From NCBI GenBank assembly GCA_910589415.1, contig OU342634.1, positions 14,443,144 to 14,507,143 of the forward strand: a DNA stretch of 64,000 bases, written 5' to 3'. The translations under genes were made by a program, and so were the position numbers. How positions within the stretch are numbered: the first letter of the stretch is position 1; every line of letters begins with the position of its first letter. Source of the DNA: Malachius bipustulatus. Its lineage: Eukaryota; Arthropoda; Insecta; Coleoptera; Melyridae. Below, one piece after another: positions 9,901 to 23,100 of the stretch. The notes beneath the pieces are model-generated. The model worked only from the letters and a program-made list of their open reading frames with translations. It searched no databases and had not been told where the DNA came from.

Positions 9901-12763
9901 ATATGAAACATACATTAATTAAGCACTGGTCGGCGCCGTTACGGTGCGCTTACACTAGAAAGGGCACTCCTTCATTAAACAAATTCCGGGAGACGAGTAT
10001 TTCCCTCAGAATATTACCAGACTGACTCAATAACCTCAAGTCTGCATGGAACAGGATCGCCATGATATTTTTAAGGGGCTCAACTTTAAAGAAGGTAGAT
10101 TTGTCACTTCAATATAGAAAGCAAACAAGTTTGGAAATGCGAACAAGGGAAACAGGTCAGGAAAACTGCTTGCTCTTGTCCCGCACCCGCTGATTTCGTC
10201 GGTTTATTTACCTTAATAATGACGCAGAGTCCCGTTGGATATCTTTCCTGATTCCAGGAATCTAATCTGGTCTCGAAATAATATTCCTATAAGGCAATAT
10301 CCTCCATTGAATACTAGAGGCATTCATTAAGTAAATTGATCTTCATCGAGCACGAAAAACGTGAAAAGTAACTGAAGAGGATCAACCGAGGGATCAACTA
10401 ACTAGTAAAGGATCAATCCTCAAAACTACATTATTGAATTTGAGATGATGGGTATAGCAGCGAAATAAACCCCAGGCCCAGAGAGCGGGTATATTTGTAT
10501 TTTTATAAACAATAAAGGATTACTTACATGAACAAATAAGAATCAATTTAAAGAGAACCTGGAAAACGGCAGTAAATGTTGGCATTGATCCGTTTTCAAT
10601 TGATTCGTATGAATGTTTCATTAGAATCGGGCGTAATTCAATAGGACGCCGTTGTAAATAAGTAATAAATCCCTCTTAGTCCCAGCAGGCGGCCATGGGA
10701 GAGAATCGCTTTAGCCCTTCGACATTGGGATGAATATTTAAGTCCATTATGATAATCTGGACGTTCGCTCCCTTGCGGCAGGAGAGGCCGCCGCCGCCAC
10801 CGCCGCCGCCGCAAATTCAAAGATCCATTCCGTTTAAACGACGTGAATTCAGAGATACGAGCTGGGGAACGACGTCATCAGGACTGATGGCCCGGACACG
10901 GGGCTAAATGGGGTCCTTTCCCAGCTCTCTCAGAGAAACACATAACGGACCTGGACTTAATTGAACGACCTTGTCTAGAGGGCACGCAATTATTATTGTC
11001 GATGTAATGAAATATGTTGTAGATTGTAAAGGGAATTGCTGTAAACCGAATCCGTTTACAGGGCTCGGATCTAGCGTTAGCGTAACCTAATAATAATCGT
11101 GTATTGCGTAGATACACTCTGAAAACTTCCATCAAAAGGCTCGGGTCTCTTTTCTTTTTCAGATCGCTCCCCGGGGCGTTGTGAAATATTGCTTCAGCTC
11201 TAAAACTAATAAAAATATTGAACTTTCCTTCAAATTAACTCCAGAACATTAATTAAAGTTTCAAAGCCGACCAAACTTTCTGCGTTGATATAAGATCAAT
11301 CGCGGAACTTTCTCACTTTTGTTTGTCTTATTATGGTTAAATTTTGTCAATCAATAAGCTATACAGATATGGTAAGTAATCGAAGCACTTAACATCTTTC
11401 TACTGATTTAATTTAGATAGAGCTGGTTATTAAAGTGGCTTGATTGAGCCTCGAGGGGGTCGCTTCTAGTTCTCAGATGGATGTCTGATTTCAGCGGATT
11501 ATAGGGAATTCTATAATTATAGCAATCCCATGTCAATCAGATATACAGATCTATTATCTGCGGATATGATCAAAGCGCGTCTTTGATGTATAATATGATG
11601 TATGATGATTAATATCTGCACACTGGAAATGCTTCGGGATGGTTGATTCTTTGGGGATGATACGCATTCCTATGTAAATGCCAATCATCATCTTATTTTC
11701 AAGGGAAATACAGAATATAACAAGTCTTGAGTTTGGATTAATTAAGGAAATATTATATTTTAAGGCGGGGGGGGGGGGGGGGATTAATTTTTTTGCAGAA
11801 GCTTAAAGTGGGGTAAAAATTACCGTTTTGGTTATTTTAGGTCATATATTTAGTTTAGGTTTTATTTTTTTGGGTATCAGTGTGTTTCACTTTAAAGCTG
11901 ATTCCATTTAAAGTGTATTTTAGGTTATATATTAAGCTCGTTTTCCTGCAAGAGGGTGAACTAAGGGAATACTACCCCTTTGAGTTTTTTTATGTTGATA
12001 GAATAATGTTATGGTGATAGAATTTTATTATCGAAGTTTCTTTTTCTATTTCAAGTCGTTAAAGAAAAAAAGATAAATGCGAATTTTCTACCCCATTTCA
12101 TAGGGCTGTAACTTCTCAGCGGTGGCTTAAAAAAGATTTTTATTAGGAATGTCCACTTAAATTTTTCTCTATTGATTAATGAGACATTCTCTATACGTGC
12201 TACAACAGACAGCGAAAATAAAAATAGCGTGCAATGTGAAAAAGAGTTCGGAAAGCGGAAAATACCGTAAAAGTACGGAAAGTCCCGGTAGAAGCACCGA
12301 GAGGAGGGATAAGTTTGTTACATTTTCAGCTTATGCAAGTTCTTTTGTTATTAACAACTTTAATATAAGGGAGTAGATAAAATAATTTAAACTTCAAATA
12401 AACAATAATTTTGAACTGAATATTTTAATTTACAATTTTGTACCTCCCGAACGTACCCGCGGTAAACTTGATAACTTTGATAACTTTGCGATTATTATAC
12501 AGTCATGGATGAAATTTGAGCTCAAAGCGGTTGCTGCATATTTCCTTTGTTTTCTATAATCTAGCAGAGCCTGTTCATCTGATTTGATAGCGTTATAAAC
12601 AAAGTTTTAACATGGCCTCCATTCTAGATTACACCACCACTGAGAGGAAATTGCGAGGACGTTTAATTAAAAATGTTAGTACGTTATTGAGGGCAACTTT
12701 ATGCTTTTTTGTTATTGTTATTATCATTTCGTTATTACGTTTACCTTTTTAATACCTTACATA
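9901..12763. other. non-coding stretch
   Basis: Possible weak continuation of family E up to about 10190. Otherwise AT-rich sequence with a short (CCG)n run at 10788-10812 and a 17-base G run near 11767. No gene was recognised. The 10.6-11.1 kb part is less AT-rich, but its ORFs run on both strands and look like chance. Confidence 0.5.
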
Positions 12764-14464
12764 CAGGGTGAATTATAAAAAACGCCCCAAGCGATAACTC
12801 CGTTAATTTTGAAGATATGACAAAACTTTTTGAAACAAAGTAGCGTAGTTTATCATCATCTATATGTTGAGATAAACGCTCGATCAACACAACTTCCTGT
12901 TTAACCGGAAGTAACATCAACTTCGGGTTTTTAAATAGAACACCCTGTAAAACTTTATATTTTTTAAATGTCTGAAGAAATCTAATACAGGCGGTTTTCA
13001 CCATTGGAATTTAGATTGAGCGGTTTATGAGTTATAAACAAGTGAAGATCGAAAATTTTCAACTTCAAAGCAGTGTAGAACTAGAACGGCTCAAGATATC
13101 TAAAAACGGTTTACATGTCTCTATCCTAACTTTTCATGTTTTATTCCACTATGTGGAGTAAATTTTAATACAGGGTGATGAAAATTATCCGATTTTTCAT
13201 CACCCTGTATTAAAATTTAAACCACATAGTAGGATACTGTATCAAAAGTTAGGATGGGGACATGTAAACCGTTTTTAGATATCTTAAGCCGTTCTAGTTC
13301 TACACTGCTTTGAAGTTGAAAATTTTCGATCTTCACTTGTTTATAACTCATAAACCGCTCAATCTAAATTCCAATGGTGAAAACCACCTGTATAGATTTC
13401 TTCAGACATTTAAAAAATATAAAGTTTTACAGGGTGTTCTATTTAAAAACCCGAAGTTGATGTTACTTCCGGTTAAACAGGAAGTTGTGTTGATCGAGCG
13501 TTTATCTCAACATATACAGGGTAAGTCATTGATATGGTAAAGCTCGATTGCACCTACACCATTAAAGATATCGAAATGAACCAAAAAGTGCTGTAAATGG
13601 GAGGGTAAAGTGCAGTTTGTAAAATTATTTTCAGATACACAGGATGGCCCAATATCGCTGTACGCCATACAACTTTGTTATTTTAAATAGGACACCCTCT
13701 ATATTATTACATTTTCATATTGTTTGAGAAAAGTCAAAAAGAATGGTTTGTAAAGTTGAAGTTTGTAATGAGCAATTTATGAGTTATAAACAAATGAAAA
13801 TCGCGATTTTTCATTTTCAAATCAGCTTATATTGAAAACGGCTCGAGATATGGAAAAACGGTTTACATGTCCCTATCTTAATTTTTAATTTGGTATCCTA
13901 TCATGTAGCTGAAATTTTTATACCGGGTGATGAAAATAATCAAATTTTTTACCACTCTGTATAAAAATTTCATCCATCCAATAGGATACCGCTTGAAAAG
14001 TTAAGATAGGAACATGTAAACCGTTTTTCCATATCTCGAGCCGTTTTCAATATAAGCTGCTTTGAAAATGGAAAATCGCGATTTTCATTTGTTTATAACT
14101 CATAAATTGCTCATTACAAACTTCAACTTTACAAATCATTCTTTTTGACTTTTCTCAAACATTATGAAAATGTAATAATATAGAGGGTGTCCTATTTAAA
14201 ATAACAAAGTTGTATGGCGTACAGCGATATTGGGCCATCCTGTGTATCTGAAAATAATTTTACAAACTGCACTTTACCCTCCCATTTACAGCACTTTTTG
14301 GTTCATTTCGATATGTTTAATGGTGTAGGTGCAATCGAGCTTTACCATATCAATGACTTACCCTGTAGATGATGATAAACTACGCTACTTTGTTTCAAAA
14401 AGTTTTGTCATATCTTCAAAATTAACGGAGTTATCGCTTGGGGCGTTTGTTATAATTCACCCTG
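12764..14464. mobile_element. ~850-bp palindromic TA-inserting element, interrupted by a second one
   Basis: The ends are TA-CAGGGTGAATTATAA at 12762 and TTATAATTCACCCTG-TA at 14466. The left arm is 12764-13188. The right arm is split into 13190-13516 and 14368-14464 by the insertion listed next. If that insertion and one TA are removed, the arms are both about 425 bp and nearly identical, with the axis near 13189. It has no coding capacity. The TA duplication and the length place it with non-autonomous Tc1/mariner-type elements (MITE/foldback). The superfamily is inferred from the duplication only. Confidence 0.85.
13517..14365. mobile_element. 849-bp palindromic element nested in the previous one, TA duplication
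   Basis: It begins CAGGGTAAGTCATTG and ends CAATGACTTACCCTG, flanked by TA at 13515-13516 and 14366-14367. The axis is near 13941 and the arms are about 425 bp with scattered mismatches. The empty site can be read from the other arm of the host element ('ctcaacatatagatgatga'), which has a single TA at this point, so insertion with duplication of TA is directly visible. No transposase is encoded. Confidence 0.9.
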
Positions 14465-14467
14465 TAT

Positions 14468-15500
14468 AACGGAACTAACGTCACGACTCTTCAAAAGATA
14501 AAAATAGGGCAAGAATGCTCTAAAAATTTAATTAGAAACATGTAATGAAATTGTTCCCCTGCTGAAATAATGTAACGTGGTCGTAGTTAATTTATTCCAG
14601 TTTGGATTGCTATATTAATTCTAAAGTTCTTCTTGCAAGTACTCGGCTATTATAGATGCTTGGCTACTTTTCAGTTTCAGTGAAACTGGCTGTGAAAAAA
14701 AGAAGGCGTAAACTGACACTATAACCCGTTGTCCAGAGCGTCTACTGGGAAACATCCTACCAATTTACACTAGTACAAGTACATTCCTCTTAAATTAAAT
14801 AATCCTGCAAATTATGCCCCAAGGAAAAAGAGTCTCGGTAATAATCTAAGAAATATGGTAATATGAATTGACTGTTTAAAAAAATGATCAAGTCTTCTAT
14901 ATGTACTTGACAAAGTTGACCACTATTTACAATTATTACGCCCATGGAGACTTTTGATCGCCGTTAATATATTTGAATTTCAATAATTTTGAAAATAATC
15001 AAATGATTTCCATTTGATTCGTGCGGAGTCCAAACTTCGGAAGTTCATTAAGTCTTTGCTGGCAGATATCTACAATTAGGCGTGAGTTATCAAGCTTCGG
15101 TTTTTAATGATACCTTAAGAATTTAATTCTTCCTTTCAGTGTGTAAAAATAAATATAACTATTCCGTTTAATTTTTCTTGAAAAAATCACGATAATTCCT
15201 TATACGTCAGATAACGTCCTCTAGCGGTTGCGGTGGTAACAAAATTAAAAATTCGTAAAAAAAAATCGATAGACGAAGAAAAACTCTTTGTAATGAGACT
15301 AATCTGGTTAAATTCCGTTGAGGTTAACCGGAATGATTATCGACATTTGAATAAACAAAGTTTTGACGTTCCCTCACCACTTTATTTATGGAGTTATCAA
15401 AAAAACTGCAAGATAAAAAATTAAGCTATTTAATTGTTACACCTATATGATATTTTAAATATAACCTAATTTTGAAAAATGATGAGAAAATTAATTTTTT
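14468..15500. other. AT-rich non-coding stretch
   Basis: No coding, RNA or repeat structure was recognised. The short ORF at 15233-15424 is Lys/Asn-rich and looks like chance. Confidence 0.5.
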
Positions 15501-15960
15501 TTTATTTTTTCATGTATCTAGCGGTCATTTTAGAAGCTCAAAACTATTTTCCAACGAATTTTTAGGGCCACTTTCCTTAGAATTTTTTTTGCCTGAGTAT
15601 ATACGACGCTTATTAGTTTCTGAGATATTCCCAGTGACCATAAATGACTCACTGGGTACTGGAGGTTTACGCAAAAAGCAAATTGGCAGAAAATGTTTTC
15701 CCTCAATTGGAAGAATTGTCCAGATGCCCTCCAGTAATTTTCTTCCATATGGTAGATATTTTTTGAAATCGCTCGGGTAAATCTGGGTAAAAGGCCGTAG
15801 CCGCTCATCGCAACGCGCTGGACCTCTACTTGACAAGATGGATTTTGAAAGGGGCCTCGAACTATATAAAAACCAGCTTTTCTTCCATTTGGGAGATACA
15901 AGGCATTTTTGTCACCATCATCGAAAGACGAAAAGGCGCCGTTTTATGGTTATAGTTGTG
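15501..15960. other. unidentified segment with overlapping open frames on both strands
   Basis: Open frames of 102 codons (+, 15472-15780), 103 codons (-, 15525-15836) and 123 codons (-, 15530-15901) overlap. None shows a motif I recognise. Three mutually overlapping frames in a base composition less AT-rich than the flanks suggest transposon-derived non-coding DNA more than a gene. Confidence 0.3.
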
Positions 15961-16280
15961 CTGCTTGTGGTGGTTCTCAGACAAAAAAAAAATTAATGAA
16001 AGTTACATTTCGTAGATTTCGCTTATTTTGGTTCAATTTGCCTTTATTTTGGTGCATTTCTGAAGATTTAATACTTTACAAATCTCAGTTTGCACTTCAA
16101 GCAAGGAACATTGACAGTCGGAAACAATGTCCGCCATTTGCGTCAACCATCTCGGTTCCACAACAATCACGAAAATGCTCCTTCCTTTTTCATACATATA
16201 TCATATCATTATTATCATGTATATTATATTATATTACTGGAAACGGGAATATGCACGTTTGCGGTCTTATCAGCCTCTCT

Positions 16281-16434
16281 AATGCCCGTATTCACAAACA
16301 ATAATTTCCTAAATAATTACGTAATTAATTAAATGAGTGAGATGGAGATATGCAGTTTTTTTTGCAATAGAATGAGATGGGGATAATTGATTACGTAATT
16401 ATTTAGGAAATCATCGTTTGTGAATACGGGCATT
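16281..16434. mobile_element. ~150-bp MITE with ~50-bp terminal inverted repeats
   Basis: The left end reads AATGCCCGTATTCACAAAC and the right end GTTTGTGAATACGGGCATT. The inverted match continues inward through 'cctaaataattacgtaatt' to give arms of about 50 bp around a ~50-bp centre. There is no coding. The target duplication is unclear because the flanking bases extend the palindrome. Confidence 0.8.
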
Positions 16435-16851
16435 AAAAAAATAAACCAAAAAATATGAATTTAATATTTAATTACCGAAATTGATGCAATTAAATTTAGA
16501 GTGCGCAGAACATTATTTAATAACTCTAATAACTTATTACGCAAGCATAATTTTAGCATTCGTAATTTGTGATATAATTACAATTTTTCGCAATTAAATT
16601 CTTAATTAGGCAAAATAATTTAACCCTGAGTAAACGTTCCATCTTCGAGACGAACTGAAATAAGGTTATTAGCTTTTTTAATTTGTTTCATGATACTAAT
16701 CTCCTTAGGGTGTATATTTGAGTTTTAATATGCCAACGTCTTCATCTGAAACCGATCTTAAGAGTACCTACCTAATTAAAAAAATATCCATCAACGAAAT
16801 TGACGTCATTTTATTGAATTTGTTAAGTGTTAATCTCTATTTGCGGTTATA

Positions 16852-17870
16852 CAGGGTGTTTGACATGAGAAAGTGAACCGACATAGAGCAGGGGCGTGTA
16901 GAAGAACCCATGATATGATAAATTAATGCAACTTATTTCTACACTAATTTGCATCCCTTGAAATAGGGGTTTAAAATTTCGAATAAAATCCATATCTCAA
17001 TTATACTTGAGGTTAGAAAAATCAAATTTGATAGATATGGTGAGTGTAGCAGGAGCATTCATTGACAGTAAGTGAAGTTAAATTGTAGCATTTTAAAGGA
17101 TTGATAAGGGATGATGCACCCTTAAAATGTTACATAATTTTTTAACCTGCAAGCCGATTTGGGAAATTGTTACTTTATTTTATCGGGAATTTAATTGTAG
17201 AACTTTTATTTCTTATATTATTTTTCAAAAAACTTTGTAATTTTCAACAAAAACCCGAATAGCTAAAAAAAATTATGTAATTAAAAATAATCGACAATTC
17301 AAAAGTTTGGCTTCAAACGTGACATTCAGGAGGAAATTTGGAAACGACCAGTTTGTTGAAAAATTACAAGAAAAAAATGTTGGAAAAGTATGAAATCATT
17401 AAGTACTTTACCTATGAGGAATTTGATTTTCAAACTTTTTCTTCTCTTGTAATTTTTCATGAACTGTAATATTTTCAAGTTATCACGTTTATCACTGATT
17501 ATCACGTTTTAAATTTAATATGCCAAGTTTTGAATTGTGGATGATTTTAAATAACACAAATGCAATTCTTTTTTTTTAATTATTCGGATTTTTGTGGAAA
17601 ATGTCAAATTTTCTTGGAAAATAGGGAAATAACAGTTTGATAATTAGATTCCTCATAAAATTGAGTAATAATTTTTTAAATTGGCCAACGGGCTAGAAAA
17701 TTCTGTAACAATTTTAAGGGTGCATCATCACTTATCAACCCTTTAAAGTGCTACAATTTTGACATCTATCAAATTTGAATTTTTAAAACTTCTATTTCAA
17801 GGCCTATAACTTAATATAAAGAGAAGTTGCATTAAGTCACCATATTTGGGTAGAATAGTTTGTATTTTTT
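16852..17870. mobile_element. decayed ~1-kb palindromic element with CAGGGTG left end
   Basis: The left end is TA-CAGGGTGTTTGACATG at 16850. Inward, 'gatatgataaattaatgcaac' (about 16912) is mirrored near 17845, 'cccttgaaataggg' near 17800, and 'ttgataagggatgatgcaccc' (about 17101) near 17720. The axis is near 17407. The arms are clearly more diverged than in the 12.8-14.5 kb elements, and the right terminus is no longer recognisable. Confidence 0.7.
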
Positions 17871-17964
17871 TGTAAATTTTTTGTGAACTCCCTAATATGG
17901 ACATTTATGAAACCTATGAAGCTACTAAAATGATTATAAAATTGAATTTGAAACTACAATCGCA

Positions 17965-19554
17965 TAACTCCGATATTCATGACGCTGTTTATTTGACAAG
18001 GATCTGTAAAAGGCGCTAAAATATATTTTTCTAAAAAAGAGTTATTTCACATTTAAGTCCTTAACGCACTACAATAATTAAACCGTTCTTGAAGCCCTTT
18101 AAACACATGCAGAAATAAAATGTCACCAGTTTTAAAATATGGGCAACTACTTGCACCTTACCTACTTCTTGCCTTTCGATCGGAGCTCGACACACCACGT
18201 GCCTAACATCACACTTCTGGGATCTCATAACTAAGTCGTGGTCGATTCAGGTTAAGTCCTAGCTGGGAAAAAAAGGTTTTGGCCGAGAGTCAATTCCTGA
18301 GGGCTAGGAATGCGGGAGTGTCGGAGGTCAGTTCCCAAAATCGCCTTAGTGGCGGGTCAATATGGTGTTTGTATGAAAACGTCAATTTTATAAGACCCGT
18401 ATACGCAGTGTTAAACAGTTATTAAAATTATTATTATTTTATTTTTATGATAGATGTGATATTACTCTAAAATAATATTAGTAGCTGTTATGAAAAGTAA
18501 TCTATAGGAGTGAACAAATTATGCGAGAAAGCTTTTTATTTAATATTTCTCTCATGACATAGATTGATTATAGAGATTTTTAAAAATCATATGTTATATT
18601 CATAAGAAGAACCATATAAATTATTACAGCAATAACAGTTTTAATAAACATGATGCACATCAAAAACTCTGATATCTAATTTCCTAAACTGCTCAATCTG
18701 GGAGAATAGAGCATGTAGACAGCATGAAAATGGAAGGGAACACATTCATACTTAATCATCCAGAAAGTTATTTTCGCTCGGAGTTCTTCTTTCCCGAACT
18801 GAATAGAGATTATTTATAAGTGTCGGATCGTGGTAGTTTATTAAAAAGTTTTGCAATCTTCTCCTGTTTGAAAGTCTTGTCGTTCCAAAATCGTTCCTGT
18901 TTCCCATCAAGGTTCTCCATGATTTTTCTTTTCTATGCGGTCGATGTGCAAAACGTCCCTTTTCCTTAGAAAGAACATCAAATACACTTTTAAACTTGTT
19001 TGCTTCAAGAACTTTGAAAGAAATGAATATTATCTCGCGCCTTGGTAGAGTTTTAATGAGTTAGGATAATTTAATAACGATTAACGAATACAAAGTAATT
19101 TTGTAATCATTGATCTATTTAACGTTATCTATTATGAATGATTGGTAATTGATTAATCAACTCTGGAATTCCCGTTCGTTATTTATTACATTCTGCAATC
19201 TTTGACGTCACTCTTTTTTCCTGGTAATCCTGAAATATTTCCCATTAAAATTATATCATTCAAAGTAATCTTTACAAAGTAGTGACGGGAAAAAGTAATA
19301 ATTTATTCCGTTTCGCTTCGAAAAAAGTAGCTGCAAAAAGTTTATGATTTAAAATAGAAGTCTGGATATTTATGGGGCAAAATCAATCGTGTATTGATTT
19401 CTGGCTTGATGAATAATTAGAGTACTTAATGCATTTTTTTTGTTATAGGTATGTCAAATAATTGCCCCTCAAGCCATTTGAATATATCAAGTTTTTTTTT
19501 TACATCAAGCTATATGGTAAATACAACTCCAGTTTTTCAATCAACGATGATATG
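17965..19554. other. AT-rich non-coding stretch
   Basis: No feature could be supported. 18160-18370 is less AT-rich but has no open frame of note. Confidence 0.45.
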
Positions 19555-19556
19555 TA

Positions 19557-20196
19557 CCGGGTGTCCCAACACTAGTGTTCACCCCCTAAACAGAGCTTAA
19601 TTTTAAAGATAAAAAATTGAAACTTTGAGGATTTGTGTACTTGATATAGGACCACGAAATGACATAATCAGTTTCATTAAAAAAAATTAATTCGGGCGCC
19701 AGCGATAAAAAACTGTAAGATGGTGGTAAATTGTCGAAAAAAATTCGATTTTTCTTCAATGCATAGGTAGAAATGGATTAATAAAATCAAAATCGCTTGA
19801 AAGAAATGTGAAAAACTAATTATACGCCTTTAATTAAATAAAATATAATTATATAGCAATGACAGGTAGAACACTGATTTATGATGTGCAATAGGGTGAT
19901 CAATATAATCTGAAAACGGTAGGTGCATTAAAGTTTTATGACAAAGTAAATAAGGCCCAAATAAATAGAAGGACGGCTCTTGCTGGGCTAGCCGGCACAC
20001 TGAACCTGCACTGGACAGTGTCGTATTATGGAGTAATGAAAAAGGTGATTAATAAAAAGCTATTAATTTTTTTTTAATGAAACTAATTATGCCATTCCGT
20101 GGTCCTATATCAAGTACACAAATCCTCAAAGTTTCTTTTTTTATCTTTAAAATTAAGCTCTATTTAGGGGGTGGACACTAGTGTTGGAACACCCGG
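19557..20196. mobile_element. 640-bp TA-flanked element with ~130-bp terminal inverted repeats
   Basis: The ends are TA-CCGGGTGTCCCAACACTAG and CTAGTGTTGGAACACCCGG-TA (TA at 19555-19556 and 20197-20198). Inverted repeats extend about 130 bp on each side and include 'gatataggaccacgaaat' on the left and its mirror on the right. Unlike the full palindromes, the centre (about 19690-20065) is unique. A fragment of the same family in the opposite orientation is at 43865-44105. No transposase frame was seen. Confidence 0.88.
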
Positions 20197-20198
20197 TA

Positions 20199-23100
20199 CA
20201 ATATACTTTTCCGAGAGGGGTAGATTGTATTATCCATTATATTATGAACTAAGTCTCATAAAGTCAGCTAAGCCAAGACGTTGTTTGGAGGGGGAGAATC
20301 GGTGCTTACAATTTATTCAACTGACCAGTCGTTTCGTCATTTATATTCAAAGAGTGACTTTTGACTACTTCGATGGACGGAAGTACTGAATATCTCTCCT
20401 TGCAGCTCCAGGCTAATTTCTGGGTCACGGTACATTCCTCTTCTATATAAAAAAAATAAAGCAAAATTTTAGACGTTTGGGAGTGTGCGAGTATCGAAGT
20501 ATAATACCCAACAGCACAGTAAATCGATACCTTTTTAGCGGCTGGAGTGAACGGGTGGAGTTGGAGGTCAATTCCCAACAACTGGTATAAGAAGAGTTCC
20601 TCTGCAGTTAATATCTCTAGAAAAAATGAATTCTTACTTCAATTGTGGCTCCTTGTATTATAGCCGGTTTCTTGACGGCGTCTCTTGACGAATCTCTTGA
20701 TGGATCGTGTGACGGCTGTCATGCCTATTTTATTTGGTTATACTTCTCAAGCACCCCAGCAATAATTGTTCCGAGGATCCTGTTTTTTACCGCTAAGTAT
20801 ACAATAATTATAAAGTGTGACCCATTTGTTCTTGAGCCACCCTGTAAAATCTTTATTCTTGTGCGGTCTAAACCTGATTTTTTTTATGATAGAGTTTGAT
20901 GAACTGTATTTGGAGCAAAAGCACCCGGTTCCTACAAAGTCCAAGGTACTAGTCAGTAGTGTGTAGTAGTAAAATTTTCAGAATTCACATTAGTGATTTT
21001 TTAGAAATGATAAAATAAACTTTAAAAGATAATATGCTATTGCGCAGGTTCTCCCTCTAACTCTAATTTCCTCATTCGGTCTGTATGGAAAGCCTTGAAT
21101 TTAGGAAGTTTCTTATAGTATTATTATTAGTTTATTGTGCGTTATTATACATTTTACAGCTAGTAAATATGTTCGTAATCTTCAACTAATGAACTGTTAT
21201 GAAAAATCTACAGTGAAGAGATGCCGGCAGATTTAATCTGGAACAATTCCAACGGAAAATCAGGCTTTGGATTTTGTAGGTCTTCCAAAATACAGTTCAT
21301 GAAGTTCTATAACTTGAAAATAATCAGTTAAAATGCACAAGCACAATGAATAAATATTTTACAAGGTGATTAAGAAATAAATGGGACACACTGTAGGTTC
21401 TAAATATACTTACTTTAAATATGCCAGTAAATTTATAAAATGATATCGAACATTGCATCAAAGATTTGCTGCCATCTTTGCATACGATAAATTACCCCCA
21501 TTTCACTTCATATTAACATTTCCTAGTACAAATGTCACAAGCATTCAGCATTACAATAACATTTACTTTTATTTCTAAATCAACGTAAAAGCTTCTCCAC
21601 ATGGGTGACTAAAAACTCATGCCAAAGGAATAGGACCAAACAACGCGCCGACCGCCGACCCGTGATGTTGAAGAAGTAAATTTACTAAAACGTTGCTATG
21701 TAGTTCTATAGGTTAGATAGGAAAGTGCACTTCTTTCGAGTCAATTTTTAATGTCGTTGATGTATATTTGATATTCAGAAAGTGCACTCAATTTTATTGA
21801 ATTCTTTTTGAACGGAGCTATAAATATTTACAAAGCTAAAGTAGATAAGTTCATCTAAAAAAAATTACAACAAAAAATTACTTCAGATTTAGTTCAGCAT
21901 TTTCATCACTCCATTGAAGTACAGAACTTATACAATATGATCAAAAATACTTAGGTATAATACGTAGGTAAACACTGAAATGAAAAATTCATTCATAAAT
22001 TCCAGACTGGTTAATTTAATTCTGTATTTAGACGAATTAACGAATTCCGTTAGAGTTACATATAAAACTTTCATCAACAAAGTCTTTCCCCACTGGTCGC
22101 ATAGTCTAAATCTCGTTACAGAACGGTTGTCTCGGTTATCTCTCTTCATGACTACCGCCATGATCCTCCACAACGACCCCTCTTAGATTGACAGTAGACG
22201 AACGGGGAGTATTTTATCTGCACGAACTGGCTTTTCTATTAGGAAACGGCAGCTAGTAGCTAACAAAGCCCTCATGCGCCCGGGAAATGGTCAAAGTTAG
22301 ATGGCAAGCGTCGCCAGCGTCGCGGCGTGAATGTCGATCGCTCGTCGCCGAAGTCTCGGGTCGGGGATTCTTTGGGCCCCCGATGAAATTACACGCCGAT
22401 TTCACACGGACTATTTTTCCCGTTTCTGAACAATTTACTCAGACGTCTGGCTTAAGAGGACTAAACTTAGGAACGAATCACTGATATATTGCGGCACTTT
22501 GGCCCGAATTACCGGCGGGATTGGAGATCTGTATCGCTGGGCTGTTCCGCATTCGTCACATTCCCCCCGATGATTGCAGAGGGCAGTTAGGGATGGCTTG
22601 CTGGGGGAATTACAGACAGGCTATCGCGCTGATTTATCCACAGGACCGAGCGTGACAAGTACCAAGGCAGTAATTCACTTTGATTTTCTCCTTATTCTCT
22701 GAATTGGACTGTATTAATTTCACCATTCTTAGGTTCTTATCAGAGATTTATTAAGGTACCTATCCATATAAACTGGAGTACATGCGTGAGTATGAATCAT
22801 TATAATTTATTATTTGAGAAATTTGTTCCTGTTTTATTGATGCTAATTTGTTGAAGTTACCATTAGTAGAATCTTGCAAGATAAGGAGAATAAAAAAAAA
22901 ACATGTTTTGGATCCTAAAATTTAGTGATCAAATATTTTCTTTCAACTTATTGTTACCTTCAACTTATACCTCTGACATTGGAAGAATCCATTTGTTTCA
23001 AATATAACCCAAAATTTCTAAAAACATGCACACTTCTTGCTCTTTCTCTTCCCAGATAAATGGTTACAACCCCCTACTCAGCACTTTTTTTCTTGCTTTT

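Noticed and set aside
15530..15901. 123-codon minus-strand frame
   Set aside because: No recognisable domain, and two other frames overlap it; treated as unidentified repeat-like DNA.
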